A DNA stretch of 64,000 nt from DAISKN01 sp963716925 (GCA_963716925.1 CAVQUX010000033.1:310001-374000), one strand, 5' to 3'. Shown: positions 26,799 through 37,458, numbered from the stretch's first letter. Notes: generated from the letters alone by a model not told the origin. A program made the numbers and translations.

Positions 26799-27810
26799 GC
26801 GTTGCCTCGGGCCCGCGGTCTACGTCCGCCGCCCGCGGCCCCGGGACCGCGTCCGCGATCAGGTTGCCGAGCCACGAACCGGGGAATAGCTCGACCAGGC
26901 TCGATACCAGGGCCGCCGCGGTGGGATAGCGGTTCTCCGGATCCTTCGCCAGCCCCCGGGCGAAGACTTCCCGCCAGGTGGCGGCGACCAGCCCGAGTTC
27001 CTCGATACCCGAGGGAAATACGGGGTCGTCGTGAACCAGCTTGTGGAGAACCGAATGCACGGAGTCGCCGGGAAACGGGCTCTCCCGCGAAAGAAGCTCG
27101 AATGCGACCACCCCGAGGGAAAAGATGTCGGCGCTTCGGGTCACCGTCTTCCCGAGGACCTGCTCGGGCGGCATGTACCCCGGCGTGCCGAAGCGGGTCT
27201 GGCTTCGGGTGAACTCCGACCCCAGGAGCTTGGCGACGCCGAAGTCGGCGATCTTGGCCTCGCCTCCTTCGCCGATGAGGATATTGGACAGCTTGATATC
27301 TCGGTGAATCACGTCGCGGCCATGGGCGTAGTCGATGGCGCTCGCGAGCTGCGCCAGAGTCCACATGCTCTCATCGAGGGTCGGCCAGGGGCCGGTTTTT
27401 CGAAGGCTGGCGAGCGACGTTCCGGGCACGTACTCCATGACCAGGAACGGGAGGCCCTCGTCCGTCTCTCCGACGTCGTACAGGGTCACGATGTTCGGAT
27501 GCGAAAGGGAGCCGAAGATGCACGCCTCGCGGTGAAAGCGGGCACGGTAGACGTCGCGCGACCGCTGGCCGCCGAGGATCTCCTCCCGGAGGGTCTTGAC
27601 CGCGACGGTGCGGCCGAGAACGCGATCGAGGCCCTTGTATACGACACCCATGGACCCGGAGCCGATGACGCTCTCGAGAGAATATCGCCGGGTTCCCCGA
27701 TTGCTTGCCGACCCCGAGGAACTGAGTCGGGAGCTATGCCGAGTCGAATCGATCATTCGGAGCGGCGTTCCTTCCGGACCGCCAGTAGCCGGGGAGCAAG
27801 AGTCAATCAC
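26752..27810 (-). CDS. Serine/threonine protein kinase (cytoplasmic)
   Basis: 352 aa. Kinase domain ~42-310: Gly-rich loop IGSGSMGVVYKG, Lys in VAVKTL, HRDIKLSNIL catalytic loop, ADFGVAK, GTPGYMPPEQ activation segment end. No membrane helix or sensor domain follows; the last ~40 residues are Pro/Ala rich. ATG 27810 is used, but Met19 is an alternative start, since the first ~40 residues are low complexity. Convergent overlap with the ABA4-like gene. Target not evident. Confidence 0.9.
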   Translation of the reverse strand: MIDSCSPATGGPEGTPLRMIDSTRHSSRLSSSGSASNRGTRRYSLESVIGSGSMGVVYKGLDRVLGRTVAVKTLREEILGGQRSRDVYRARFHREACIFGSLSHPNIVTLYDVGETDEGLPFLVMEYVPGTSLASLRKTGPWPTLDESMWTLAQLASAIDYAHGRDVIHRDIKLSNILIGEGGEAKIADFGVAKLLGSEFTRSQTRFGTPGYMPPEQVLGKTVTRSADIFSLGVVAFELLSRESPFPGDSVHSVLHKLVHDDPVFPSGIEELGLVAATWREVFARGLAKDPENRYPTAAALVSSLVELFPGSWLGNLIADAVPGPRAADVDRGPEATLTLLPSAGKPPVLDV

Positions 27811-27857
27811 GAAATCGGGCCGGGATCAAGGGGCAACGACGGGCCTGGCTTCGGAGC

Positions 27858-29608
27858 TTACTGGGTGTTCCCGTCCCTGGGAATGACGGGCAGCGTGACC
27901 CGCGAGGGACGCTCGCGATCGTGAAAGATCTGGTTCGTCGCCACGACCGGCGGAAAGTCCTCGTTGATCTCGCGGCCGGTGTTGCCGTTCGGGTACCACT
28001 TGGGAAAACTGCTGCTGGCGACGGTCAGCCGAATGCGGTGGCCTGCCTTGAAGAGGTTGGATATCGGATAGACGTCTATCGTGAACCGGTAGATCTTCCC
28101 GGGCTCCATGAGAACGGGCTTCTCGTCTCCCTCGCGATAGCGCGCCCGCAGGATGTTCTGGCGGAGGAACTGGGAGTAGCCGTCGGGATGGACGTCCGAG
28201 AGCGTCACCACCCAGTCGGTGTCGACCGCGCTCGAGGACGCGAAGAGCTCGACTCTCGGTCTTCCAGTGACTTCCGTGTCTCGCTCGAGAGGAGCGGTGC
28301 TGTACGTCAGGCTCAGCTTCTCCGCCGGCCGATGGTCGCGCGCGCCGTTCGGCTCGACGAAGAGGTCGCCGCCGATGGTGGGAACGGGCTTTCTAGGGTC
28401 GTAGTCGTAGCGATCCGGGGCCTCCTCCCCGGCAGCGTCGTCCGTGAGGAGACCTCCGGAGCGGAGATATAGCTCCCTCGATTTCGCGCGTTTCAGCGGG
28501 AACTCGGCTTCCGACCGCCATCGGTTCTCGCCCATGATGAAGATCTGGACTGGAGGCTCGGCCATGATTCCGTTGTCGATGCCCTTGAGGTGGTAGTCGA
28601 ACCAGCGCTTCCGGAGCGCGTCGTAATCGATGGCCGCCTCCGGACCGAAATCGATATCACCGATGAGCGAGGCCCCGCGTGACGCGGCGCCGTGGGTCCA
28701 GGGCCCTATATAGAGCTTCTGCGCTCCCCGCGCCCGCGGCCCGCCGATTCTTCCAATCTCGTTGAAATGCTTCACCGTGCCGTGAACGTGCCGGTCGTAC
28801 CAGCCTCCGAGGTGGAATATGGGCACGTCCATCTCGGCGTAGTGCTCGTCGATGGCGAAATCCCGCCAGTAGTCGTTGTAGTACGGGTTTTCGCATCAGA
28901 ATCCTGGTACATCCGCGAGAACAGGTTCTCGTCGAAGCTTCCGCCGGACTCCTGGCGCCTCTCGTACCAGTCCATCCAGGCATCACCGCTTCCCAGGTAC
29001 CCGCCCTGCCCGGGCACGTTCTCGGGCAGCGGCTTCACCATCTCGCCCTGGGTCAGGAGCCAGGTGGGCATGATCATGTGGAGGGCGCCGCCGGCGTAAT
29101 AGATGTCGCGGTAAGGGTTCGACGCGAACTCGCCGCAGAACATCGCCACCAGGTGAGGCGGTCTCGTCGGAGCCGTGAGCAGCTGATTGGCGCAGGTGAA
29201 GGAAGAGCCCATCGTCCCCACCTTGCCGTTCGACCACGGCTGACTCGCCGCCCACTCGATGGTGTCGTATCCGTCGCGCTTCTCGTGCCAGGCGCTGTCG
29301 CGAAGCCAGTAGTAGACGCCTTTCGATCGATGGCGGCCGCGCTCGTCCTGAGAGACGGCGACATAGCCGTGCTTGGCGAAGTACTTTCCGCTGGTGTCGT
29401 CGCAGTCGCCCTTTCCGTAGGGGGTTCGGGTCAGGACCACGGGAAAGGGCCCGGGGCCGTGCGCCGTCGGCAGGTAGACGTCGGTCGCGAGCTCGACACC
29501 GTCGCGCATCGGAACCATCACCTCGCGGCATTCGTGTGTCTGCGCCCGACCGAGCGGCACCGCGAGAAAGAGAAACAGCGGAAGCGAAAGCGTCGATCTC
29601 CAGATCAT
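27858..29608 (-). CDS. CocE/NonD-family (X-Pro dipeptidyl-peptidase S15-like) hydrolase, one apparent frameshift
   Basis: About 583 aa when repaired. Start ATG 29608 overlaps the stop of the kinase-like gene (ATGA). Signal peptide (LSLPLFLFLAVPLGRAQ). S15 features: MVPMRDGVELATDVYLP, TRTPYGKG, nucleophile Ser in GTMGSSF, then after the break VPIFHLGGWYDRHVHG and IGPWTHG with the acid and His regions, and a C-terminal jelly-roll domain. The frame changes at ~28895 in an AAAA tract; adding one base gives NPYYNDYW. Acts on acyl-peptides or esters outside the cytoplasm. Confidence 0.8.
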
Positions 29609-31203
29609 GATTTCTCCTTCGGTCGGGGAAGCTCTCCGTCCGGTCTCGCCTCCGGGAGAAGCAGTCGAATCTCCGTCCCCCGGAGAGGAACGCTCTCGAC
29701 GACGATCTTCCCGCCGTGTCGATTCACGATCGCCAGGACAATCGCCATTCCGAGCCCCCGGGCGCGGGACTTGGTGCTGAAGAAAGGGTCGAAGACATGC
29801 TCCAGCGTCGTCCTGGTCATGCCGGCGCCGTCGTCGATGACCTCGAGGGTCACGAAGGAATCCCCGGCAATGCCGTCGGGTGACGGCGACAGCGAAAGGA
29901 CGTCCTGGCGCGAAGCGCGCCGGGCACGCACCTCGATGGTGCCGCGCTCTTCTCCGATCGCCTCGCGGGCGTTCGCCAGGAGATTTCGAAAGACGATGTC
30001 GAGAGAGCGGGGATCCGCACGGACGAGGAGCGGCTCGCCGCACCAGTTCCACCATACGTCGACATTGGCCGGACGGAGCGCCACCCAGCGCCGGGCGAAG
30101 GAGCGCATGAAATCGCCGACGTCGGTCGAGACCGGCTCGACGGCGCTCGCCCCGGCGAAGGCGAGGAGGTCGTCCACGAAAGATTCCGCGCGGCCGACGG
30201 CCGCCTCGACGCTCCTCAGCGTCTCGCGAGTCGAGGCGGAGGTCATCTCCTCGCGTCGGGCGAGCCGCACCAGGTCGGAGATCTCCCGGCAGGTCTCCCG
30301 GACTCGATAGGCCGCGCCCTGGGCGACGGAAGCGGCGATTCCGGTCCTCGCCTCCTCGGTCCGGCGCTCGAAGGTGGATTCGAGGCGACGCTCGGTCCGC
30401 TCCTGGACGGTGACGAACGCGTCGGTGATGTCTACGAAATAGCGCCGGATGCGCTCTTCGGTCTTCTCGAACTGCGCTTTCAGCTCCCGCTCCGTCGAGA
30501 CCCGCGACTCCTCGGAGCGCTCCAACCTGGCCACGAGCGCCGCCGTTTCCTCCGAAGCCGCTTTCAGGATCGAGTGCGCCTCGAGAAGCTCGCCCGAGAG
30601 CGCGGCCGTCCGGAACGTGAGCTCATGGATCCGGTGAGCCGTGGCGGTCAGCAGGAGACCGAAGAGAATCACCATCCCGCCCATCGCCACGTGAAGCTCG
30701 TCGCCCATCGAAAGGAACCGGATGGCGAGCGGAGCGAGGGCGGGAACGGTGTAGGCGAGAAACGCGTCCATGCGAACCGAGAACGTCGCCGACGCCCCGG
30801 CCACCATGCCGCCGAGAACGAAAGCCACGAAGGTCTGGTGCGGCACCGAGGGGGGCAGCAGCCAGATGCCGGCCGCTCCCCAGAGGAGGCCGGCGGCGAA
30901 GATCCCGGAGACGAAATAGCCGGTCCACCGCCCCGGGTCGAAGTCACGATTCGATGCGACCCGACGAAACCACTCGCCGTGAGCGAAGCGGACAGCGGTG
31001 AGCCCCATCAGGCTCGTCCACCACAGCGCGAGCACCGAGGGCTCGACCCAGTCCCTGAGAATCCCGACGAGGATGGAAGCGTTGATGACCGTGGCGGCGA
31101 AGCCGATGGGCGCGTTCTCGTAGAGGCGCCGGACCTGGGCCTCCGTTTGTCCTCCGACCGCGGGGAGGACGACTTCACGAGAGGTCTCGGTCCTGACGGT
31201 CAT
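29605..31203 (-). CDS. Membrane histidine-kinase-like protein without a recognisable phospho-His
   Basis: 532 aa. Residues ~30-200 hold six or seven hydrophobic helices (MASE-like sensor). A coiled coil (~215-290) leads to an HATPase domain with N-box FRNLLANAREAI, G1 VIDDGAGM, F-box FDPFFSTKS and G2 RGLGMAIV, so ATP binding looks intact. In the DHp-equivalent region ~270-350 (RVRETCREISDLVRL) no His-Glu/Asp H-box is present. No response regulator is adjacent. The protein may act as a pseudokinase, an ATP-binding sensor, or carry its phosphoacceptor elsewhere. Coupled to the CocE-like gene by a 4-nt overlap. Confidence 0.75.
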   Translation of the reverse strand: MTVRTETSREVVLPAVGGQTEAQVRRLYENAPIGFAATVINASILVGILRDWVEPSVLALWWTSLMGLTAVRFAHGEWFRRVASNRDFDPGRWTGYFVSGIFAAGLLWGAAGIWLLPPSVPHQTFVAFVLGGMVAGASATFSVRMDAFLAYTVPALAPLAIRFLSMGDELHVAMGGMVILFGLLLTATAHRIHELTFRTAALSGELLEAHSILKAASEETAALVARLERSEESRVSTERELKAQFEKTEERIRRYFVDITDAFVTVQERTERRLESTFERRTEEARTGIAASVAQGAAYRVRETCREISDLVRLARREEMTSASTRETLRSVEAAVGRAESFVDDLLAFAGASAVEPVSTDVGDFMRSFARRWVALRPANVDVWWNWCGEPLLVRADPRSLDIVFRNLLANAREAIGEERGTIEVRARRASRQDVLSLSPSPDGIAGDSFVTLEVIDDGAGMTRTTLEHVFDPFFSTKSRARGLGMAIVLAIVNRHGGKIVVESVPLRGTEIRLLLPEARPDGELPRPKEKS

Positions 31204-31287
31204 GGCGCGGGCGAAGGATATCAGGAAATGCCGAACGACGCCCCGCTCGTGGACTACATCACTCTCTTCGGAATCGTGTTACCGGAA

Positions 31288-31293
31288 TAGAAT
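31288..31293 (+). promoter_or_regulatory. TAGAAT -10-like hexamer, leaderless-type position
   Basis: TAGAAT ends 7 nt before GTG 31301, where the hydrophobic protein reads best; there is no SD in between. It supports 31301 as the start over the upstream ATG 31202. Confidence 0.4.
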
Positions 31294-31300
31294 CTTCCTC

Positions 31301-31969
31301 GTGAGCCACTCCAACCGGTTGCTTTCAAAAAACGGCGCTGGCCACGCTTTGTGGCTTCTTGGCGCGGCGGCGATCGGGTTCGCCGTGTCGTGGACGTTCT
31401 CCGGGATACTCCGCTTCCATCGCCCCGAATTCGTGTTGGCTCACGCCCTCGTGGCCGGTGGATTCGTGGCCGCGTACTTTCGGTGGAGCCGCGTGAACCT
31501 GCGAAGAGACCTCCGATCGAATTGGATTCGGGGCGTGGCGGCGGCAGCCGTCGCAGGAAGTTTCGTGGTGGCGAACGTTCTCTCGCAGCCGTCATCTCCC
31601 GCTCCCGGAGGACTCGCACTCGTTTTCGCGGTGCTCCGCGACGGAGTCGTCTACGGGCTCGTCGACTCACTCCTTCTGACGGTGGTCCCCGTCGCCTCGG
31701 CCCGCCTGGCGTTTTCGCGCGGATACCCCTGGGCCACAGCCGGTGTCGGGCTCGCGGCGAGCATAATGGTGACTTCCGCCTATCACCTGGGCTTCGCGGA
31801 GTTCCGGGGGGCCGCACTCGTAGGGCCGATCGTCGGCAACGCAGTCCTGACGCTCGCATTCCTGGTGAGCTCCAACCCCTGGTCCGCGATTCTCGGGCAT
31901 GTAGCGATGCACGTGGCGGCGGTGCTCCACGGCATCGACAGCACGATACAACTCCCGCCGCACTACTGA
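31301..31969 (+). CDS. Hydrophobic membrane protein, CPBP-like by weak resemblance
   Basis: 222 aa from GTG 31301, with six to seven hydrophobic segments. Segments RDGVVYGLVDSLLL, TSAYHLGF and LGHVAMHVAAVLHG carry spaced Glu-free but His-containing motifs reminiscent of CPBP/Abi-type membrane proteases, yet the canonical EExxxR is missing. I cannot assign a function. The longer frame from 31202 has an unconvincing hydrophilic N-terminus. Divergent from the kinase-like gene. Confidence 0.6.
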   Translation: MSHSNRLLSKNGAGHALWLLGAAAIGFAVSWTFSGILRFHRPEFVLAHALVAGGFVAAYFRWSRVNLRRDLRSNWIRGVAAAAVAGSFVVANVLSQPSSPAPGGLALVFAVLRDGVVYGLVDSLLLTVVPVASARLAFSRGYPWATAGVGLAASIMVTSAYHLGFAEFRGAALVGPIVGNAVLTLAFLVSSNPWSAILGHVAMHVAAVLHGIDSTIQLPPHY

Positions 31970-31979
31970 CCGAGCGGAT

Positions 31980-34101
31980 TCACAACCGGAACGTGTACTG
32001 AAACTTGACCGAGCCTTGCTCGAAATAGGGAACGAACTTTTCCTCGCTGTCCAGCCAACCGCGGTTGTAAACCAGAAAAAGATCGTTCCCCGGTTTCAGA
32101 ATCCATCGAAACCGGCTCTGGAACCCCAGGAGCCGCGAGTCGGAGTCGTACTGGACGAGGTTGGCCCAGGAAACGTCGGGAGAGAAGTTGGTGTCGGCCC
32201 GGAGCTCGTAGATCGACGCCTGAAAATCGCCTTCCGGCAGCTCGACGTCGTTTTGTTCCGTTCGCACCTCGAGGCGCAGGTGGGCATCGGGCTTCCACGT
32301 GAGACCGAGCTCGAGCTGTCGAAGCGAGCCGCTGTAGAAGCTTCCCCACCACCAGGCGAAATCGACCACCCAGGGCCTCTTGGTCGCGGTATTGACCTCG
32401 AAGCGATACCGGTTCCATCGATAGTCGCCGGGAGGGATGACCACTCCGGGATGGATCTCGAAGGGAAGATCGAGCCTCTCAAACTCGGGGATGAAGTTCC
32501 ACTCGATGTGCTCCTGGGATTCGGTGCGAAGGTTGAGAGGCGCGGTAAAGATGCGCCAGTCGAGAACGCGCCCCTCGAGGTCGGTGACCACCTCGGGGAA
32601 GATCTCGAAGTTGAACCGGCGAACTCCAATCTCGGGAGCTCGAGGGCGAAAGGCGAAGAAGGGCCGGAACTTTCGGATGCCCGTCCGCGGCACGAAGCCG
32701 AGCGCGGCTCGAAAGTCGTCTCCAATCTGGAGGCGCGCTGACGCCCACGTCCCAGAGCTCGTTCGGATAGTCGAGGGTGAAGCCGAAGGAGTAGTCGGTC
32801 TTGGCAAGGGTCTCGTCCTTGGTTCCGAGAGCGTACAGATCGAGGCTCAGGTTCTTGTCCCCGCGGAACGTCGAAGTGGCGAACCGACCGTCGACGCCGA
32901 AGAGGGTATTGGCGCCCGTCCCCTCGGGATTCCCATGAGTGAGGATCCCTCCGACCCAGGACTGGCGCAGGACGTTGCGGCTCACTCGGGCAGCGAGAAG
33001 GTTCTGGGCCGGGACGGGCACCGAGCCTCCGATCTCGGTCTCCCGGGTCTGGACGTCCAGAACGCCGAGGTTGAACCCTCGCTCCCTTCCGACGAGCTTG
33101 GTGCCGACGAGGATGGGCACCTCCTCTCCCTCGAGCAGACCGATTCGGCGACTGAAGAAAGGAATCAAGTCGGCCTCGGAGCGCGGCCGCAGCCCCGCGA
33201 CTTCGAAAACGCCGCTTCCTTCCAGAAAAAACGCCCGCTTCTCTGGAAAGAACAAGGGAAACCGGGTGAGGTTGACCTGACGCGCGTCCACTTCCGTTTC
33301 CGCGAAATCGGTGTTCACCGAGACCGCGGCGTTGAGGCTGGGGGTAAGGTTCTTGAACACGTCGACCCCGACGTCCGCCGTGCCATCGCCGTCGTCCGCT
33401 CCGGCAGAGACGTAAGGTCTTATGTCGAGTCCCCTTCCCTGCTCGACGCCTTCGAGCGCGGTCAGACGGCCCGCCAGGGAAAGATTGGTGAGCCAGACTT
33501 CACGCCGGGGAGAGGCCCAACGGTCCACTTCGTTTCGGCGTTTGATCGTCCGCTCCACGTTCAAGCCCCAGGTCGTCTGCCCGGGCTTGAATCGAAGGGT
33601 CTTGAAAGGGATGGCGATCTCCGCCACCCAGCCCTGGTCGGTGACCCGGGCCGCCGCTTGCCAGATCCCGTCCCACTCGAGGCTGCGCTGCTCGGCGTTG
33701 TTCGCGACCTGCCCGTCGGCGCGCGCCCCCAGGGGATTCACTTCGAAGAAGAACCCGTTGCGAAAGTCGAAGAAGGGATCCACGAGGACGACGACGTGAT
33801 CGTCGACGTCGAACTCCCCGTCGCGGGCGAGCTGGGTTGCGATGACGGCCGAGGGCTCCCGGTCGCGGCAGAGGATCCCGAAGTAGAGGTTGTCCTCATC
33901 ATAGAGAACCCTGACCTCGGTCTCCTCGGTCGGCTCCGATTCCGGATTGGGCTCCTGCTGGAGGAGGCGGCCGATGGAAGGGACGGAAGACCAGCCGGGC
34001 TCGTCGAGAACGCCGTCGATGCGCATCGCCTCCGAGATCCGGTACGCGGGAGCCTCCGGCACTCCGTCGTCGCGTCCCGCAAGTAAGGCCGCTACAGCCA
34101 A
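31980..34101 (-). CDS. CBM9-like/DUF5916 outer-membrane protein, one apparent frameshift
   Basis: About 707 aa when repaired. N-terminal signal then a carbohydrate-binding family 9-like domain (RISEAMRIDGVLDEPGW ... VRVLYDEDNLYFGILC ... EIAIPFKTLRF), followed by the DUF5916 C-terminal region that ends in amphipathic strands (SVKFQYTFRL), fitting an outer-membrane barrel. The frame changes at ~32745 with one extra base; repair gives WDVGVSALQIGDDF. Start is TTG 34101, or ATT 34110 with GGGAGG 6 nt upstream. Such proteins are frequent in Acidobacteriota and Bacteroidota near peptidases; ligand unknown. Confidence 0.75.
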
Positions 34102-34248
34102 CGCGAAAATCTCGTGCCTCCCGTGAGGGCCCGGTCCCGCACTCTTCGGCCGAATCTTTACGCCATGCGCTGAGCCGACGTCAGCTCGTCACGGTATGAG
34201 CCGGGTGAGAATTCACTCCCGGGGCCGCGACGACTACTATAGACAGCC

Positions 34249-35598
34249 GTGGCGAAAGAGTCGATCACCGGTGTCCTCGCTGGCGTTCTCGTCGGGATGC
34301 GGCGAACAGGGCTCCCCGAGCCGGCGCTCGACGCGGCGTCCTCCATGCTCCTGGACTGGCTCGGCTCCGCCCTCGCGGGTGCGAACACACCTCCGGGAGA
34401 GATGCTCCTCGCGTACGGCGACGACGAGCCCGAGGGGAATGCGAGCGTGATTGGCGGCAGAGGCCCTCGCTCGGCGGAGACCGCGGCGTTCGTGAACGGC
34501 GCGCTCTCTCACATCGTGGAGATGGACGACGTCGACCGGGGCTCGGTGCTCCATCCGGGAGCGGTGGTCATCCCGGCGGCTCTCGCCCTGTCCGAGGTTC
34601 GCTCGAAAAGCGGACGGGAGCTCCTGTCAGCAATCGTCGCCGGATACGAGATCGCCATCCGCATCGGCGAAGCCGTCGGCAAGAAGCACTATTTCTATTT
34701 TCACAACACCTCGACCTGCGGAGTCTTCGGCGCCGCCGCCGCCGCATCGTGGCTCCTCGGCCTCGACCAGGAGCGGATCGTCTGGGCCCTCGGAAACTCC
34801 GGGACCCAGTCCTCCGGGCTCTGGGAGTTCAACGCCGAGGGCGCGATGTCGAAGCACCTTCACGCGGGACGGGCCGCGGCGAACGGTGTCCTCGCGGCTC
34901 TTCTCGCCGAGCGCGGCTTCACCGGCCCGTCGCGAATCCTCGAGGGGGAGCGTGGCCTCTTCCGCGCGACCGCGCCCGACGCCGACCCCGATCGAGTGGC
35001 GGCGGGGCTTTCCGGGTCCGCGAACCTGAAAATCCACGGGGTCTCGTTGAAGCCCCACGCCTCCTGCCGGCACACCCACGCCGCCATCGACTGCGCCCTC
35101 GCGCTTCGTTCCCGCATCGGGACCGAGTCGATCCGGGCGATCGAGGTCGACACCTACGCCGCCACGCTGTCGCTCTGCGACCGGCCGAAGCCCGCAACTC
35201 CCTACGAAGCCAAGTTCAGCCTGCAGTTCTGCGTCGCTTCCGCACTCCTTCGCGGGGAGGCGGGTCTCGGCGCTTTCGGCGACGAATCGATCCGCGACTC
35301 GAACGTCCGCGAGCTCACGTCGAAGGTTCAGGCTCGAATCGAGCCGGAGATCGAATCCCGCTACCCGCGGGAGTGGCCGGCGAAGGTCCGGGTGCGTCTC
35401 CTGAACGGAAAGCTGCTCGAGGCCGAGACCTCGTACCCGAAGGGCGACCCGGAGCTGCCCCTGAGCTCGGTCGAGATCGAGAGAAAATTCGCGGCGCTCG
35501 CCGCCCACGGCGGGCGGGAGGATGCGGTCGAGACCCTTCTGGACTGGGTCCGGGCGATCTCGAAGCAGGACCCCGTGCGCTTTCCCCGAGGCGTCTGA
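34249..35598 (+). CDS. MmgE/PrpD family protein
   Basis: 449 aa, full length for the family that includes 2-methylcitrate dehydratase and cis-aconitate decarboxylase. FVNGALSHIVEMDDVDR, HPGAVVIPAALAL, FNAEGAMSKHLHAGRAA and KPHASCRHTHAAID are the conserved blocks lining the active site. No methylcitrate synthase or lyase is adjacent, so the substrate is unknown. GTG start has no SD, but TACTAT lies 8 nt upstream, fitting a leaderless mRNA. Its stop abuts the stop of the convergent next gene without a spare base. Confidence 0.88.
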   Translation: MAKESITGVLAGVLVGMRRTGLPEPALDAASSMLLDWLGSALAGANTPPGEMLLAYGDDEPEGNASVIGGRGPRSAETAAFVNGALSHIVEMDDVDRGSVLHPGAVVIPAALALSEVRSKSGRELLSAIVAGYEIAIRIGEAVGKKHYFYFHNTSTCGVFGAAAAASWLLGLDQERIVWALGNSGTQSSGLWEFNAEGAMSKHLHAGRAAANGVLAALLAERGFTGPSRILEGERGLFRATAPDADPDRVAAGLSGSANLKIHGVSLKPHASCRHTHAAIDCALALRSRIGTESIRAIEVDTYAATLSLCDRPKPATPYEAKFSLQFCVASALLRGEAGLGAFGDESIRDSNVRELTSKVQARIEPEIESRYPREWPAKVRVRLLNGKLLEAETSYPKGDPELPLSSVEIERKFAALAAHGGREDAVETLLDWVRAISKQDPVRFPRGV

Positions 35599-37407
35599 CT
35601 ACTCGCCTACGGAGAAGCTCCACTTGGGGCGCTCGACGGTCGCGAGGAACGACTCGACGCCGACGACTTCCGCCCTTTCCTCCCGTTCGCGGCCTTCGAG
35701 GTAGTAGACGAAGTCGAAGCGCCAATCCTCTTTCCCGGCATCGTCGAGGAACGACCGCGCGATCTCGTTCGCGGGAAGAGTGAGCCTTCCGGCGATGGGG
35801 CGAAGCTCGAGATCGAGCCCCTCTCCCGACGCGCGGTACGCGCGCCAAACCACTTCGGTACAGACCAGCGCGTGGTCCGTCGCGAAATCGAAGTCGAAAT
35901 CGTAGGGCCGATCGAGGAACGAAAAGGCTCTGAAGATTGCCTGCGCCTTCACCAGAGGCGAAAGACGCGGCCTGAGGGCGGCGATGAAGTCGCCCGACGC
36001 GCCGTGGAGGGTGTTCTGGATGACGCCTTCGCTGACGGCCTCGATCACCGAAAGCGGCGGCTCGTCCGGGCCCGCGGCGGCGCGGCGCTCCCAGGCGAGC
36101 GGATAAGTCTCTTCGAGGTAGAGCGAGAACGGAATCTCCCGTCCCGACTGGCGCCGCACCCATTCGCCGACCTCGGGGTCGGCGTCGAACCGCGAAGCGA
36201 CGGCCTCGTTCGAGCCGACGTAGAGAATCGCGTGCGGCCAGAATCCGGGAAGCCCGAGGTTCGACAGGTACCAGTTCTTCCGGCTGAGAAGGACGTCACC
36301 CGGCTCGAGGCTCTCTTCCATCCTGCGCGCCTGGGAAGCGGAGACGAGATAGTGCCCGGCGGGGCGCTTCAGACGGGTGTCGCCCATCCACTCGGCAACT
36401 TCCTTCTGCACCGGGAAGCTCACTCGCTTCACTCCGCGCAGGATGGGCGCGAAGTCGCTCGAGGCCGAGATCGAGACCGCTTGCATCGTGCCCCGCCGCT
36501 CCGCGCGGCTCACATAGTGCTCGACCTCGTCCCAGAGCCAGGAGTAGCTTTCTCCCGTCATTTCGGAGCGGGCCTGGTGCACCTGCTCGAGATAGGAGAG
36601 ATAGCGCTTTCCGGCGACGACCCGTCCGAAGTCGGAGAGTCCCGAGAGCTCGTCTCGGAGTCGGGTGACACTCCCTCCCTCGAGCCCTCGATGGGGACGA
36701 GGGACGTTCAAGAAGCGCTCCACGTTCTCGTTGGTCCCGATGAGCGCCACCAGGGCGGAGGAGCTCTCGAACAGAGAGAGCTCGCTCCCGAACGTGAGGA
36801 GGAAGCTCTTCACGTGTCGGGCGCGCTCCATTCGCGAGAGGTCGAAGCGATAGAAGTCCTCGTGGAAGCGACGGAGCTCGTCGAGCGCCATCGCGGCGTC
36901 GAGGTAGCTCCCCCAGACGTCGAGGAGAAACGCCTCCTCCTCGTCCGTCGGCAGCCGCGCCTCATCACGGGAGAAGAGATCGCGGTGCGACTCCATGAGC
37001 GCGACGAGCCCGCGAAGCGTCCGGTCCAGCTCGCGGAAGTAGCGGGCGTCGAGCTCCTGCGTACGGCGGAGATCGGGGTCGGCCATGGTGGTGAGGGCGG
37101 TGGATCGGCTCGAGAGCGCGACGGCGCCGATACCTCCGAGAGCGGCTACGGCGAATGCGGCGGAAGCCGCGGCGCGGCGACCGATCCTCCGATGACCGTT
37201 CCGTTCTCTCTCGATCTGCGCCCCGAGGGCGAACAGCGCAAGCCCGGCCGTCATGAGCACAAGAATCGCCACCACCACCGTCGGGAAGAAGCGCATCTCC
37301 CAATCGGAGGCCCAGTATCCGAAGGCGATTCCGAGCCCGAGCGACACCAGCACGTAGCCGCCGCTCAGCAGTCCGCGGCCCAGAGGAGGGCGAGGTCCGT
37401 CGTTCAT
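35599..37407 (-). CDS. Membrane-anchored YiiX/NlpC-P60-like (permuted papain fold) protein
   Basis: 602 aa. Three hydrophobic segments in the first ~110 residues, a helical region (~120-330), then a YiiX/YebB-like permuted papain domain: GDVLLSRK, His in FWPHAILYVG, SVIEAVSEGV and the catalytic Cys in DHALVCTEVVWRAY. The order His before Cys is that of the permuted LRAT/YiiX group. Such enzymes act as amidases, acyltransferases or lipid hydrolases; activity here is unknown. The large membrane-attached helical part is unusual for YiiX proteins of ~200 aa. Confidence 0.78.
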   Translation of the reverse strand: MNDGPRPPLGRGLLSGGYVLVSLGLGIAFGYWASDWEMRFFPTVVVAILVLMTAGLALFALGAQIERERNGHRRIGRRAAASAAFAVAALGGIGAVALSSRSTALTTMADPDLRRTQELDARYFRELDRTLRGLVALMESHRDLFSRDEARLPTDEEEAFLLDVWGSYLDAAMALDELRRFHEDFYRFDLSRMERARHVKSFLLTFGSELSLFESSSALVALIGTNENVERFLNVPRPHRGLEGGSVTRLRDELSGLSDFGRVVAGKRYLSYLEQVHQARSEMTGESYSWLWDEVEHYVSRAERRGTMQAVSISASSDFAPILRGVKRVSFPVQKEVAEWMGDTRLKRPAGHYLVSASQARRMEESLEPGDVLLSRKNWYLSNLGLPGFWPHAILYVGSNEAVASRFDADPEVGEWVRRQSGREIPFSLYLEETYPLAWERRAAAGPDEPPLSVIEAVSEGVIQNTLHGASGDFIAALRPRLSPLVKAQAIFRAFSFLDRPYDFDFDFATDHALVCTEVVWRAYRASGEGLDLELRPIAGRLTLPANEIARSFLDDAGKEDWRFDFVYYLEGREREERAEVVGVESFLATVERPKWSFSVGE

Positions 37408-37458
37408 GGATTGGGATTGACTTCGATCTTACGGGACGGGTGCGCTCCGAATCAAGAC

